From Antedon mediterranea (Eukaryota > Echinodermata > Crinoidea > Comatulida > Antedonidae), in assembly GCF_964355755.1 (NCBI RefSeq), contig NC_092672.1:12460501-12524500 (forward strand): DNA of 64,000 nucleotides, in the 5' to 3' direction. The notes under the pieces are model-generated. The model did not search any database and was not told the origin of the DNA. It saw only the letters and a program-made list of their open reading frames with translations. Of this stretch, positions 1 to 12,340 are shown piece by piece. Both the position numbers and the translations under genes were made by a program. The first letter of the stretch is position 1. Each line of letters starts with the position of its first letter.

Positions 1-986
1 TGCACGCGCACTGCGCGTCAAACGTTAATGCGCACTGTTTTTGTCCGATTACGGTTGTATAACCTTTCTTTAATAATATCATCATATTTTATTCACTTTT
101 CAATGCGAAACAGCGTTATACGAGCACGTCAAAAGTGACAGGCTACGCACGTGTAAGTTAACAAAATGGTGAAAATATGCTAAATTTTAAAATTAATATA
201 TATCGTTAGAATGCTCGGGAACACCTATTTTTTATTTAATTTTCTTGAAGTGTATGTATCATATGTATGATTTATTATGAAATTAGAAGAACAAAAGTTG
301 ATTAAGTCATCATTAATGGCATATTAAATTTAACAAAATTAATTTCGACAATCAAACAAATTATAACATTTTCTTAGGCCAAAATAACAAACTTAACATT
401 AACTTTCTTCCTTAAGAAGTTCATATATTAAAGTTAAAAGTATATAGTTTGACAGTGCATCATTTTTTAAAATTTTTAAAGATGTCATCATAGTAAAACA
501 TTATAATTCATTGCGGTATGTAATAATCTATCTGCACCAAAGTGGTTACTGCATAGTAAATACACGGAGGAATTTTTCCATAACTTTTAGTCATTTGTGT
601 ATGGCTCGGTGGTCTTTGCTAGTGTCTATAGCAGTCAAGTACCGAGTTCGAGTCTCACCTTGGGAAACCAAACGAAATAAGATTTTTTTTATTATCCTTA
701 TTGGTTGTTCAATTATATTTCTTAGTGTACAGATTATACACATGATTTATAATGAAATCTAAATAAAAAAACAAATGTGGTTTATGACATTATATACGCA
801 GAAAAATCTTTGATCGGATTATGATACCGGCTATTGTATTTGCGTTAGCAAGATCCTGTCATATATTATAAATAACTAATGATTCTGAGAAAATCAATCA
901 ATCAATATATCTTAAATCAATCAATTATCTTTATTTAAATCAATGCATATAACCTATAATTCGTCATAGTGACGAATTAAATCTAG
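1..986 (+). mobile_element. D-family monomer D0, 3' part (Helentron-like tandem unit)
   Basis: This is the 3' two-thirds of a D monomer; its start lies outside the window. It contains a tRNA-like segment with A box TGGCTCGGTGG at 602-612 and B-box-like GAGTTCGAGTC at 644-654. It ends in the arm ATGCATATAACCT, then the hairpin AATTCGTCA/TGACGAATT, then CTAG at 983-986 followed by TT. It resembles D2 (17373-18818) more than D1 or D3, sharing GAAACAGCGTTATACG. The terminal layout fits Helitron2/Helentron-type elements. No protein product is supported. Confidence 0.7.
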
Positions 987-1170
987 TTAGGTTATATGCA
1001 TTATCATGCATATAACCTCTTGATTCTGTCAAAATCTTTATTTATTTATTGGTTATCCGCCTCAAGCGGATAAGCATTTGTTATTGTAGTGTTACTTTTT
1101 TTTTTTTTTTATTGGTTATCCGCCTCAAGCGGATAAGCATTTGTTATTGTAGTGTTACTTTTTTTTTTTT
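987..1170 (+). mobile_element. Stacked 5' heads: one D head then two A heads
   Basis: After CTAG-TT comes the palindromic D head at 989-1018 (AGGTTATATGCAT, TATC, inverted copy), then a short spacer. Two A heads follow at 1051-1075 and 1114-1138 (GGTTATCCGC, CTCAA, GCGGATAA), each trailed by a T-rich tract. Only after these does the A core begin. The three heads have no cores of their own. They look like 5' termini accumulated in front of the A array. Confidence 0.7.
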
Positions 1171-2735
1171 TTTATTATTCTTCTTTCTTTCTCAGATTTT
1201 GTGTACGCGTTTTCTCTTGAACGTGTTAACATAACATTTTGTAACTTGGTCAACATATAGACAATTAACTGAAGATGTACTGCGAAGCTTTTTGACAATG
1301 TCAGATCCGCGTAGCGTAAGTTACGCGCGATTTTCTGAAAATCTTAAATCGGTCATAACTTCGAAACCGATAAATATTTTTTAACGAAATTTTCAGCCAC
1401 GTTTTCTTCACATCAATGGCTAACTTTTTCGCTCTTCAGCAAATTTTTGAACACTAGAAAGTCTGCGCGTAAACTGCGTTTGAAATTTTAAAATGCTCCT
1501 AATTTGTGCACGCTGCTTCTCTGTAACGCGTTAACATGACATTTTGTAACTTGTTCAACATATAGACATTTTACTGAAATTGTCCAGCCAAGCTTTTTGA
1601 CGATGTCAGAGCCGCGTAGCGTAAGTTACGCGTGATTTTCTGAAAATCTTAAATTGGTTATAACTTCGAAACAAATGAATATTTTTTAACGTCATTTTCA
1701 GCCACGTTTGCTTCACATCAATAGTTAACTTTTTTAACGCTATCGCAATTTGTAACATTAGAAAGTGCGCGCGTAAATGGCGTTTGAAATTTTAAAATGC
1801 TTCAAATCAATTTCTGATTAAATTAGAGCACGATTCAGGTCATTTTAAGCGTTTAAAAAATTGCCACTGGTGCGCACATTTTTACGCGCGCACGGCGCAG
1901 GGAACAGGTATGAGCATTTCTTTTACACGATTTGTGTTTTTAAATCTTCGGTTAACAATTTTACGTTATTTTATTCACTTTTTAACTTGAAATGGCGTTC
2001 TACGAGCACGTTAAACATGACAGGTTGCGCACGAAAACGTCAACAAATTGTGAAAATGTTCCAAAATATGTCTACTTTTAAAAATGAAACAGTTCATCAG
2101 AATGCAAGGTTACCCCCATTTTTTATTTTAATTTCTTGCAGTGTATGAATCATAGGTCTGATTTATTATAGTGTTGAATGCTAAAACGTGTTTGATGGCT
2201 ACATTATTTGCATATTAAATATAATTTTTGAAATATTTATCATCAAACAAATATAAACTTATTCAAAGAGCAAAACAATAAACATAACATTTATCTTTTT
2301 TCTTTACATGTTAATATATAAAACTTGAAAGTATGTACTTTCATAAAATATCAGCGTTTAAAATTTTTGAAGATTTCATCATAGTAAAATTTATGATTTA
2401 AGTTTAATATGTAATAATCAACTTGCATCGAGGGGGTTCACGACATACCGAATGAACGAGGACTCTTTCTTCGGATTTTCGTCAGCAGGTGGTCATATGG
2501 CTCGATGTGTAATGCAACCGACTTTTGTATCAGAGGTACCGGGTTCGAGTCCCGTCACGGGAAAACAATTAATTAAAATGGTTTAGTTGGTTATTACACT
2601 GAGAGGGCAGTTTTAATTTTGAATAGCCTACTTTTTTTGGAAAAGTCATAACTTGGAAGTACTTGAATACGCAAGATACGCTTTGTTGCTGGCGGATAAC
2701 CAAACTCGTCCTCAAGTGACGAGTTTAAGTTCTAG
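1171..2735 (+). mobile_element. A-family monomer A1
   Basis: Tandem unit of about 1.56 kb. The first 630 bp is an internal direct duplication: about 1175-1500 and 1501-1800 share the CGCGTAGCGTAAGTTACGCG palindrome and flanks. A tRNA-like segment lies at about 2491-2561 with A box TGGCTCGATGT at 2498-2508 and B box GGTTCGAGTCC at 2542-2552. The end carries arm GCGGATAACC, hairpin AAACTCGTC/GACGAGTTT and CTAG at 2732-2735. Confidence 0.75.
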
Positions 2736-4294
2736 TTATTCTTCTTTCTTTCTCAGATTTTGTGTACGCGTTTTCTCTTGAACGTGTTAACGTAACATTT
2801 TGTAACTTGGTCAACATATTGACAATTAACTGAAGATGTACTGCCAAGCTTTTCGACAATGTCAGATCCGCGTAGCGTAAGTTACGCGCGATTTTCTGAA
2901 AATCTTAAATCGGTCATAACTTCGAAACCGATAAATATTTTTTAACGAAATTTTCAGACACGTTTTCTTCACATCAATGGCTAACCTTTTCGCTCTTCAG
3001 CAAATTTTTGAACACTAGAAAGTCTGCGCGTAAACTGCGTTTGAAATTTTAAAATGCTCCTAATTTGTGCACGCTGTTTCTCTGTAACGCGTTAACATAA
3101 CATTTTGTAACTTGTTTAACATATAGACATTTTACTGAAGTTGTCCAGCCAAGCTTTTTGACGATGTCAGAGCCGCGTAGCGTAAGTTACGCGTGATTTT
3201 CTGAAAATCTTAAATTGGTTATAACTTCGAAACAAATGAATATTTTTTAACATCATTTTCAGCCACGTTTGCTTCACATCAATAGTTAACTTTTTTAACG
3301 CTACCGCAATTTGTAACATTAGAAAGTGCGCGCGTAAATGGCGTTTGAAATTTTAAAATGCTTCAAATCAATTTCTGATTAAATTAGAGCACGATTCAGG
3401 TCATTTTAAGCGTTTAAAAAATTGCCACTGGTGCGCACATTTTTACGCGCGCACGGCGCAGGGAACAGGTATGAGCATTTCTTTTACACGATTTGTGTTT
3501 TTAAATCTTCGGTTAACAATTTTACGTTATTTTATTCACTTTTCAACTTGAAATGGCGTTCTACGAGCACGTTAAACATGACAGGTTGCGCACGAAAACG
3601 TCAACAAATTGTGAAAATGTTGCAAAATATGTCTACTTTTAAAAATGAAACAGTTCATCAGAATGCAAGGTTACCCCCATTTTTTATTTTAATTTCTTGC
3701 AGTGTATGAATCATAGGTCTGATTTATTATAGTGTTGAATGCTAAAACGTGTTTGATGGCTACATTATTTGCATATTAAATATAATTTTTGAAATATTTA
3801 TCATCAAACAAACATAAACTTATTCAAAGAGCAAAACAATAAACATAACATTTATCTTTTTTCTTTACTTGTTAATATATAAAACTTGAAAGTATGTACT
3901 TTCATAAAATATCAGCGTTTAAAATTTTTGAAGATTTCATCATAGTAAAATTTATGATTTAAGTTTGATATGTAATAATCAACTTGCATCGAGGGGGTTC
4001 ACGACATACCGAATGAACGAGGACTCTTTCTTCGGATTTTCGTCAGCAGGTGGTCATATGGCTTGATGTGTAATGCAACCGACTTTGGTATCAGAGGTAC
4101 CGGGTTCGAATCCCATCACGGGAAAACAATTAAATAAAAGGATTTGTTTGGTTATTACACTGAAAAGGCAGTTTTAATTTCGAATAGGCTACGTTTTGGA
4201 AAAGTCACAACTGAAAAGTACTTGAATACGCAAGATACGTTTTGTTGCGGGCGGATAACCAAACTCGTCCTCAAGTGACGAGTTTAAGATCTAG
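2736..4294 (+). mobile_element. A-family monomer A2
   Basis: Head-to-tail copy of A1, 1559 bp, starting directly after CTAG with TTATTC and no head. The tRNA-like segment is at about 4051-4122 and its B box reads GGTTCGAATCC. It ends with arm, hairpin and CTAG at 4291-4294. Differences from A1 are scattered point changes. Confidence 0.75.
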
Positions 4295-5856
4295 TTATTC
4301 TTCTTTCTTTCTCAGATTTTGTGTACGCGTTTTCTCTTGAACGTGTTAACATAACATTTTGTAACTTGGTCAACATATAGACAATTAACTGAAGATGTAC
4401 TGCGAAGCTTTTTGACAATGTCAGATCCACGTAGCGTAAGTTACGCGCGATTTTCTGAAAATCTTAAATCGGTCATAACTTCGAAACCGATAAATATTTT
4501 TTAACGAAATTTTCAGCCACGTTTTCTTCACATCAATGGCTAACTTTTTCGCTCTTCAGCAAATTTTTGAACACTAGAAAGTCTGCGCGTAAACTGCGTT
4601 TGAAATTTTAAAATGCTCCTAATTTGTGCACGCTGTTTCTCTGTAACGCGTTAACATAACATTTTGTAACTTGTTCAACATATAGACATTTTACTGAAGT
4701 TGTCCAGCCAAGCTTTTTGACGATGTCAGAGCCACGTAGCGTAAGTTACGCGTGATTTTCTGAAAATCTTAAATTGGTTATAACTTCGAAACAAATGAAT
4801 ATTTTTTAACGTCATTTTCAGCCGCGTTTGCTTCACATCAATAGTTAACTTTTTTAACGCTATCGCAATTTGTAACATTAGAAAGTGCGCGTGTAAATGG
4901 CGTTTGAAATTTTAAAATGCTTCAAATCAATTTCTGATTAAATTAGAGCACGATTCAGGTCATTTTAAGCGTTTAAAAAATTGCCACTGGTGCGCACATT
5001 TTTACGCGCGCACGGCGCAGGGAACAGGTATGAGCATTTCTTTTACACGATTTGTGTTTTTAAATCTTCGGTTAACAATTTTACGTTATTTTATTCACTT
5101 TTCAACTTGAAATGGCGTTCTACGAGCACGTTAAACATGACAGGTTGCGCACGAAAACGTCAACAAATTGTGAAAATGTTCCAAAATATGTCTACTTCTA
5201 AAAATTAAACAGTTCATCAGAATGCAAGGTTACCCCCATTTTTTATTTTAATTTCTTGCAGTGTATGAATCATAGGTCTGATTTATTATAGTGTTGAATG
5301 CTAAAACGTGTTTGATGGCTACATTATTTGCATATTAAATATAATTTTTGAAATATTTATCATCAAACAAACATAAACTTATTCAAAGAGCAAAACAATA
5401 AACATAACATTTATCTTTTTTCTTTACATGTTAATAATATAAAACTTGAAAGTATGTACTTTCATAAAATATCAGCGTTTAAAATTTTTGAAGATTTCAT
5501 CATAGTAAAATTTATGATTTAAGTTTGATATGTAATAATCAACTTGCATCGAGGGGGTTCACGACATACCGAATGAACGAGGACTCTTTCTTCGGATTTT
5601 CGTCAGCAGGTGGTCATATGGCTCGATGTGTAATGCAACCGACTTTGGTATCAGAGGTACCGGGTTCGAGTCCCGTCACGGGAAAACAATTAATTAAAAG
5701 GGTTTAGTTGGTTATTACACTGAGAGGGCAGTTTTAATTTTGAATAGCCTACTTTTTTTGGAAAAGTCATAACTTGGAAGTACTTGAATGCGTAAGATAC
5801 GCTTTGTTGCTGGCGGATAACCAAACTCGTCCTCAAGTGACGAGTTTAAGTTCTAG
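4295..5856 (+). mobile_element. A-family monomer A3
   Basis: Third head-to-tail A copy. The tRNA-like segment is at about 5611-5682 with intact A and B boxes. It ends in CTAG at 5853-5856. A point change creates a stop in the reading frame that is longer in sister copies, which argues against that frame being a gene. Confidence 0.75.
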
Positions 5857-6031
5857 TTAGGTTATATGCATGATATGCATATAACCTCTTGATTCTGTCA
5901 AAATCTTTATTTATTAGGTTATATGCATTATCATGCATATAACCTCTTGATTCTGTCAAAATCTTTATTTATTGGTTATCCGCCTCAAGCGGATAACCTT
6001 TGTTATTGTAGTGTTACTTTTTTTTTTTATT
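5857..6031 (+). mobile_element. Stacked 5' heads: two D heads then one A head
   Basis: D heads lie at 5859-5887 and 5916-5945, each followed by CTTGATTCTGTCAAAATC. An A head at 5974-5998 (here complete, GGTTATCCGC...GCGGATAACC) and a T tract follow before the A4 core. This repeats the D-then-A order seen at 987-1170 with a different copy number. The insert accounts for the longer spacing between A3 and A4 (about 1735 bp against about 1560 bp). Confidence 0.7.
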
Positions 6032-7590
6032 ATTCTTCTTTCTTTCTCCGATTTTGTGTACGCGTTTTCTCTTGAACGTGTTAACATAACATTTTGTAAC
6101 TTGGTCAACATATAGACAATTAACTGAAGATGTACTGCGAAGCTTTTTGACAATGTCAGATCCGCGTAGCGTAAGTTACGCGCGATTTTCTGAAAATCTT
6201 AAATCGGTCATAACTTCGAAACCGATAAATATTTTTTAACGAAATTTTCAGCCACGTTTTCTTCACATCAATGGCTAACTTTTTCGCTCTTCAGCAAATT
6301 TTTGAACACTAGAAAGTCTGCGCGTAAACTGCGTTTGAAATTTTAAAATGCTCCTAATTTGTGCACGCTGTTTCTCTGTAACGCGTTAACATAACATTTT
6401 GTAACTTGTTCAACATATAGACATTTTACTGAAGTTGTCCAGCCAAGCTTTTTGACGATGTCAGAGCCGCGTAGCGTAAGTTACGCGTGATTTTCTGAAA
6501 ATCTTAAATTGGTTATAACTTCGAAACAAATGAATATTTTTTAACGTCATTTTCAGCCACGTTTGCTTCACATCAATAGTTAACTTTTTTAACGCTATCG
6601 CAATTTGTAACATTAGAAAGTGCGCGCGTAAATGGCGTTTGAAATTTTAAAATGCTTCAAATCAATTTCTGATTAAATTAGAGCACGATTCAGGTCATTT
6701 TAAGCGTTTAAAAAATTGCCACTGGTGCGCACATTTTTACGCGCGCACGGCGCAGGGAACAGGTATGAGCATTTCTTTTACACGATTTGTGTTTTTAAAT
6801 CTTCTGTTAACAATTTTACGTTATTTTATTCACTTTTCAACTTGAAATGGCGTTCTACGAGCACGTTAAACATGACAGGTTGCGCACGAAAACGTCAACA
6901 AATTGTGAAAATGTTCCAAAATATGTCTACTTTTAAAAATGACACAGTTCATCAGAATGCAAGGTTACCCCCATTTTTTATTTTAATTTCTTGCAGTGTA
7001 TGAATCATAGGTCTGATTTATTATAGTGTTGAATGCTAAAACGTGTTTGATGGCTACATTATTTGCATATTAAATATAATTTTTGAAATATTTATCATCA
7101 AACAAACATAAACTTATTCAAAGAGCAAAACAATAAACATAACATTTATCTTTTTTCTTTACATGTTAATATATAAAACTTGAAAGTATGTACTTTCATA
7201 AAATATCAGTGTTTAAAATTTTTGAAGATTTCATCATAGTAAAATTTATGATTTAAGTTTGATATGTAATAATCAACTTGCATCGAGGGGGTTCACGACA
7301 TACCGAATGAACGAGGACTCTTTCTTCGGATTTTCGTCAGCAGGTGGTCATATGGCTCGATGTGTAATGCAACCGACTTTGGTATCAGAGGTACCGGGTT
7401 CGAGTCCCGTCACGGGAAAACAATTAATTAAAAGGGTTTAGTTTGTTATTACACTGAGAGGGCAGTTTTAATTTTGAATAGCCTACTTTTTTTGGAAAAG
7501 TCATAACTTGGAAGTACTTGAATACGCAAGATACGCTTTGTTGCTGGCGGATAACCAAACTCGTCCTCAAGTGACGAGTTTAAGTTCTAG
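6032..7590 (+). mobile_element. A-family monomer A4
   Basis: Fourth A copy of this run, with the same internal duplication and tRNA-like segment (about 7345-7416) as A1-A3. It ends with arm GCGGATAACC, hairpin and CTAG at 7587-7590. It is followed by the B family rather than another A. Confidence 0.75.
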
Positions 7591-9193
7591 TTATTTTTTG
7601 GTTATCCGCAACGAAGTTGCAGGATAACCTCTTGTGATTGTACGAAATCATCATCATCTTTTTCTTAATCTTCTTTCTTTCTGTATGATTTTTGTGTAAC
7701 GCTTTTCTCTAAAACTTGCAAACATAACATTTTGTTAACTATGTTAACATTTTGACATTTATGTAACGTCGTCAAGCGAAGCTTTTCATGATGTTTACAA
7801 TCGCGCAACGTGACGTACGCGCGATTTAACGATTTTCTCGTATTTAACATATGTCGAAAACCAAATAACATTTTAAAGTGAAACTTTGCAAAAGTTTAAT
7901 TTATATCATGCGCTAACCTTCTGTTGAAAAAAAATTGCGTGTTTTACACAAAGTTACGCGCGCACGCGCATTTAAAATTTCAAAATGCGCAAAATTAATT
8001 TCTAATCAACTTTCTACGCGTTTCATGTCGGTTTAAGCATGTCAAAAATTCCCACGCATGCGCACAATTTTACGTGTGCGGAGCGCACGTAGCATTGAAA
8101 ACGTATTTTTTTCGCGTGATTTATGTTTTTCCAGCCTTTTCTAGTAATTTTACCAAATTTTAAACAATTTTGACTTAAAGATACGTCATAAGAGCACGTC
8201 GAATTGGACAATTTGCGCGCGTTTTTTATGAAAACGTTAAAAAATTCGTTTAAAATATGCCTTTTTTAAAACAGTCGTAATTTCTAAACTAAACGGTCAA
8301 CTTTTTGTGGATGGCATTTTCTGGAAGTAAATGAGTTGTAGATATTGGATCAGGTATTAATATGGCTAACCGGACATTGTGATGTCATCGTATGGCCACG
8401 CAAATATAAAATTTAGGATTTTGTATCTTTCGTCATAGCTCATCACATTGAATAGAGCGCATCTCCACTTATCCGTTTTCCATTTTCACCCTGATTTTGA
8501 TATTGTCTAGGTCAATCAACTATCTTTCGCATGAGTTAAAAATATTTTAATTTTTTTTACGTCATCGTGCTTAAAAATTTAAATCACGTGTGGCATTAAT
8601 TTCATCTTTACAGTAAATTTTAATCTGTTATAGCTCGTAAGAATAAAATGTGATAATCACGATTAAAACTTTTTCTGGAAGCTATTGGACTGTAGATACG
8701 AAATTATGTAAAAATGTTGCCAATCGGATGTTGTGACGTCATCATATGGCCAGTTAAATAAAAAAGGTCGTATTTTCATCTTTTGCGTCATAATTCATTA
8801 CATTTAAACGAGCGCGCATCAATATTTCACGTATTCAAATTTCTTCTACATGCTAATACGTTTTTGCTGAGATAATTTCCTTTCGGAATTGCTACCTTCG
8901 CGTTTCATTTTAAAACCGTCAACATGTTAAAAATTGCAATAAATAGCGGGTCCCGTAATTTCACCTATTCTACACTGTATGTGATATGGATACAGATTAT
9001 ACTGTGTATACTACAGTATATATGAATTTAAACAATAAATTTCAGCAATAACAACATATCATATTCTTCAGTTCAGGTCATAATGCCAACGTGAACACTT
9101 CCTTTTGTCCTCAACCTATCCCCTTAATGTTAATGTTGCACCACTTGCGCGGCGGATAACCAAACTCGTCAAAGTGACGAGTTACATGTCTAG
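7591..9193 (+). mobile_element. B-family unit with its own head
   Basis: A B head at 7600-7629 (GGTTATCCGCAACG, inverted back to GGATAACC) leads one B core. The end carries arm GCGGATAACC, hairpin AACTCGTCA/TGACGAGTT and CTAG at 9190-9193. The core shares short blocks with A and C but lacks the tRNA-like segment. It contains a perfect CRE octamer TGACGTCA at 8734-8741. This is the only B unit in the window with head and tail both present. Confidence 0.7.
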
Positions 9194-10702
9194 TTTTTTT
9201 TTCTTTCTGTACACTTTTTGTGTAACAAATATCTCAAAAAGTTGAATAACAATGATCACAAAAATTTCACAATGTCTTTCAAATACTTTAACTTAGCCAT
9301 AATAAGCTTTTCAGCGTGATCACTGACCCGTGACGTCACGTATACGCCATTTTGTGAAATCACACTATCAATCATATATCTATAATTCATTATCACATAT
9401 TTATGAAATTCACTACACGTAAACTTCAGGTCAAGGGTAAAAATATTAGCAAATAAAAACGCGCGCGCACGTAGGGTGATACGCGTGAAATCGCGCATTA
9501 AAAATTTAAAAAGCTCAAAATTACGTTTTAATCAATTTAGAGCATGAATTAGGCCATTTGCGTGTTTCAAAAAATTACTGCGCAAAAAAATTATTTTGCG
9601 CGCGCGATACTTACAAAGTGTAAAAATTGCAATTTTTTATACAAATCGCATTCTACTCACCATCCTTAGTACATTCACCAAATTTGAGTCAGTTCCGACT
9701 TAAAATAACGGTATACGAGCAGGTTAAAAATATCAAAATGCGCAAATTAATTTCATCAAAGTGATGAAAATGGTGAAAAATAAGGCCTTTTTAAAATGAA
9801 TATAACTCTTCAGAATGGCAGGTGACCCCCAATTTTTTTATGTTATTCGGGAAGCCATTGGGTTTTAGATACATATTCATGTACACATTAGACGTACAAA
9901 ATGGTATGACGTCATCAAATGGCCACTTCAATTTAAAAATTAGTAATTTTTATCTTTTTGTATGGGTTTTCACATTCAATAGAGCGCATCTCCGTTATTT
10001 TAGCTCGATTTTCGGAGAAGTTTTAGTATGTGCTTGCTCAATTAATTATCTTTCTCAGGAGTTGTCAATATTTTTATTTTGATGACATCATCACGCGTAA
10101 AAACTTGAATAACCTAGGTCGTGTAATTTCAGCTACACCTTACATTTGAATATATTATAGCTCTTCAAAATTAAAGGTGACCTTGAAGATTATAACTTAT
10201 TATGAAAGCTGATGAAATGTAGATATGAATTAATATAAAAATTAAGCCTATCGGATGTTGTGATGTTATCATATGGCCAGTTGAAGTTAAAACGTTGTTT
10301 TTAAATTTCTTTAGTCGAAGTTATACAAATTTCAAAGAGCGCGCATTGCGCTTCTACGTGTCAAATTCTCTTCCAATCCTTATATTTATTTGCTCAATTC
10401 ATTATCTTTCGAAATTGTCATCTTCGAGTTTATTTTGATAATTCCATCATACCGACAAATTTGAACATGATGTGGGTCCAGTAATTTCACCTATGCTACA
10501 CTGTATATAGATATACAGTATATACTGTACATAATAGGTACAACTCAGCACTATAAGTGTATATGCATCATGTCATAGGATGGCGTACATCAACTTTTTA
10601 CGATCGTATGTTAACGTACGTGCATGTTTAAAAAATGTTAATTTCATTAAAACGATAAATATGATCACCTATAATTCGTCAAAGTGACGAATTAAATTCT
10701 AG
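9194..10702 (+). mobile_element. C-family monomer C1
   Basis: 1.5 kb tandem unit beginning with a T tract directly after the B tail. It contains CRE octamers at 9331-9338 and 9907-9914 and no tRNA-like segment. It ends with arm ATGATCACCT, hairpin AATTCGTCA/TGACGAATT and CTAG at 10699-10702. About 300 bp before its end is a palindromic TATAC/GTATA-rich stretch that is conserved in C2 and C3. Confidence 0.7.
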
Positions 10703-10834
10703 TTAGGTGATCATTTAGAATAAAATGATCACCTATTGTTATTGTACAAAATCTTTATTGTTATTATTAGGTGATCATTTAGAATAAAATGATCACCTAT
10801 TGTTATTGTATTAAATCTTTATTATTATTTTTTT
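10703..10834 (+). mobile_element. Two stacked C heads
   Basis: C heads at 10705-10734 and 10769-10798: AGGTGATCAT, a short centre, then ATGATCACCT. Each is followed by TGTTATTGTA and AAATCTTTATT. They sit between complete C1 and C2 units, with a microsatellite-like TTA/T tract before the C2 core. Confidence 0.7.
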
Positions 10835-12340
10835 TTTTTTTCTTTCTGTACACTTTTTGTGTAACAAATATCTCAAAAAGTTGAATAACAATGATCACAA
10901 AAATTTTACAATGTCTTTCAAATACTTTAACTTAGCCATAATAAGCTTTTCAGCGTGATCACTGACCCGTGACGTCACGTATACGCCATTTTGTGAAATC
11001 ACATTATCAATCATATATCCATAATTCATTATCACATATTTATGAAATTCACTACACGTAAACTTCAGGTCAAGGGTAAAAATATAAGCAAATAAAAACG
11101 CGCACGCACGTAGGGTGATACGCGTGAAATCGCGCATTAAAAATTTAAAAAGCTCAAAATTACGTTTTAATCAATTTAGAGCATGAATTAGGCCATTTGC
11201 GTGTTTCAAAAAATTACTGCGCAAAAAAATTATTTTGCGAGCGCGATACTTACAAAGTGTAAAAATTGCAATTTTTATACAAATCGCATTCTACTCACCA
11301 TCCTTAGTACATTCACCAAATTTGAGTCAGTTCCGACTTAAAATAACGGTATACGAGCAGGTTAAAAATATCAAAATGCGCAAATTAATTTCATCAAAGT
11401 GATGAAAATGGTGAAAAATAAGGCCTTTTTAAAATGAATATAACTCTTCAGAATGGCAGGTGACCCACAATTTTTTTAAGTTATTCGGGAAGCCATTGGG
11501 TTTTAGATACATATTCATGTACACATTAGACGTACAAAATGGTATGACGTCATCAAATGGCCACTTCAATTTAAAAATTAGTAATTTTTATCTTTTTGTA
11601 TGGGTTTTCACATTCAATAGAGCGCATCTCCGTTATTTTAGCTCGATTTTCGGAGAAGTTTTAGTATGTGCTTGCTCAATTAATTATCTTTCTCAGGAGT
11701 TGTCAATATTTTTATTTTGATGACATCATCACGCGTAAAAACTTGAATAACGTAGGTCGTGTAATTTCAGCTACACCTTACATTTGAATATATTATAGCT
11801 CTTCAGAATTAAAGGTGACCTTGAAGATTATAACTTATTATGAAAGCTGATGAAATGTAGATATGAATTAATATAAAAATTAAGCCTATCGGATGTTGTG
11901 ATGTTATCATATGGCCAGTTGAAGTTAAAACGTTGTTTTTAAATTTCTTTAGTCGAAGTTATACAAATTTCAAAGAGCGCGCATTGCGCTTCTACGTGTC
12001 AAATTCTCTTCCAATCCTTATATTTATTTGCTCAATTCATTATCTTTCGAAATTGTCATCTTCGAGTTTATTTTGATAATTCCATCATACCGAAAAATTT
12101 GAACATGATGTGGGTCCAGTAATTTCACCTATGCTACACTGTATATAGATATACAGTATATACTGTACATAATAGGTACAACTCAGCACTATAAGTGTAT
12201 ATGCATCCTGTCATAGGATGGCGTACATCAACTTTTTACGATCGTATGTTAACGTACGTGCATGTTTAAAAAATGTTAATTTCATTAAAACGATAAATAT
12301 GATCACCTATAATTCGTCAAAGTGACGAATTAAATTCTAG
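10835..12340 (+). mobile_element. C-family monomer C2
   Basis: Nearly identical to C1. CRE octamers lie at 10970-10977 and 11545-11552. It ends in the C arm, hairpin and CTAG at 12337-12340, followed directly by TTATTC of C3. The close match to C1 indicates recent duplication or homogenisation. Confidence 0.7.

Noticed and set aside
511-762. Repeated 67-85 codon frames in D monomers
   Set aside because: They overlap the tRNA-like segment, are present on both strands and change length between copies; they are repeat shadows.
1861-2148. Repeated 95-codon frames in A monomers (also at 3422, 4981, 6716, 15083)
   Set aside because: They start at TTG, recur only because the monomer recurs, one copy has gained an early stop, and the protein resembles no family.
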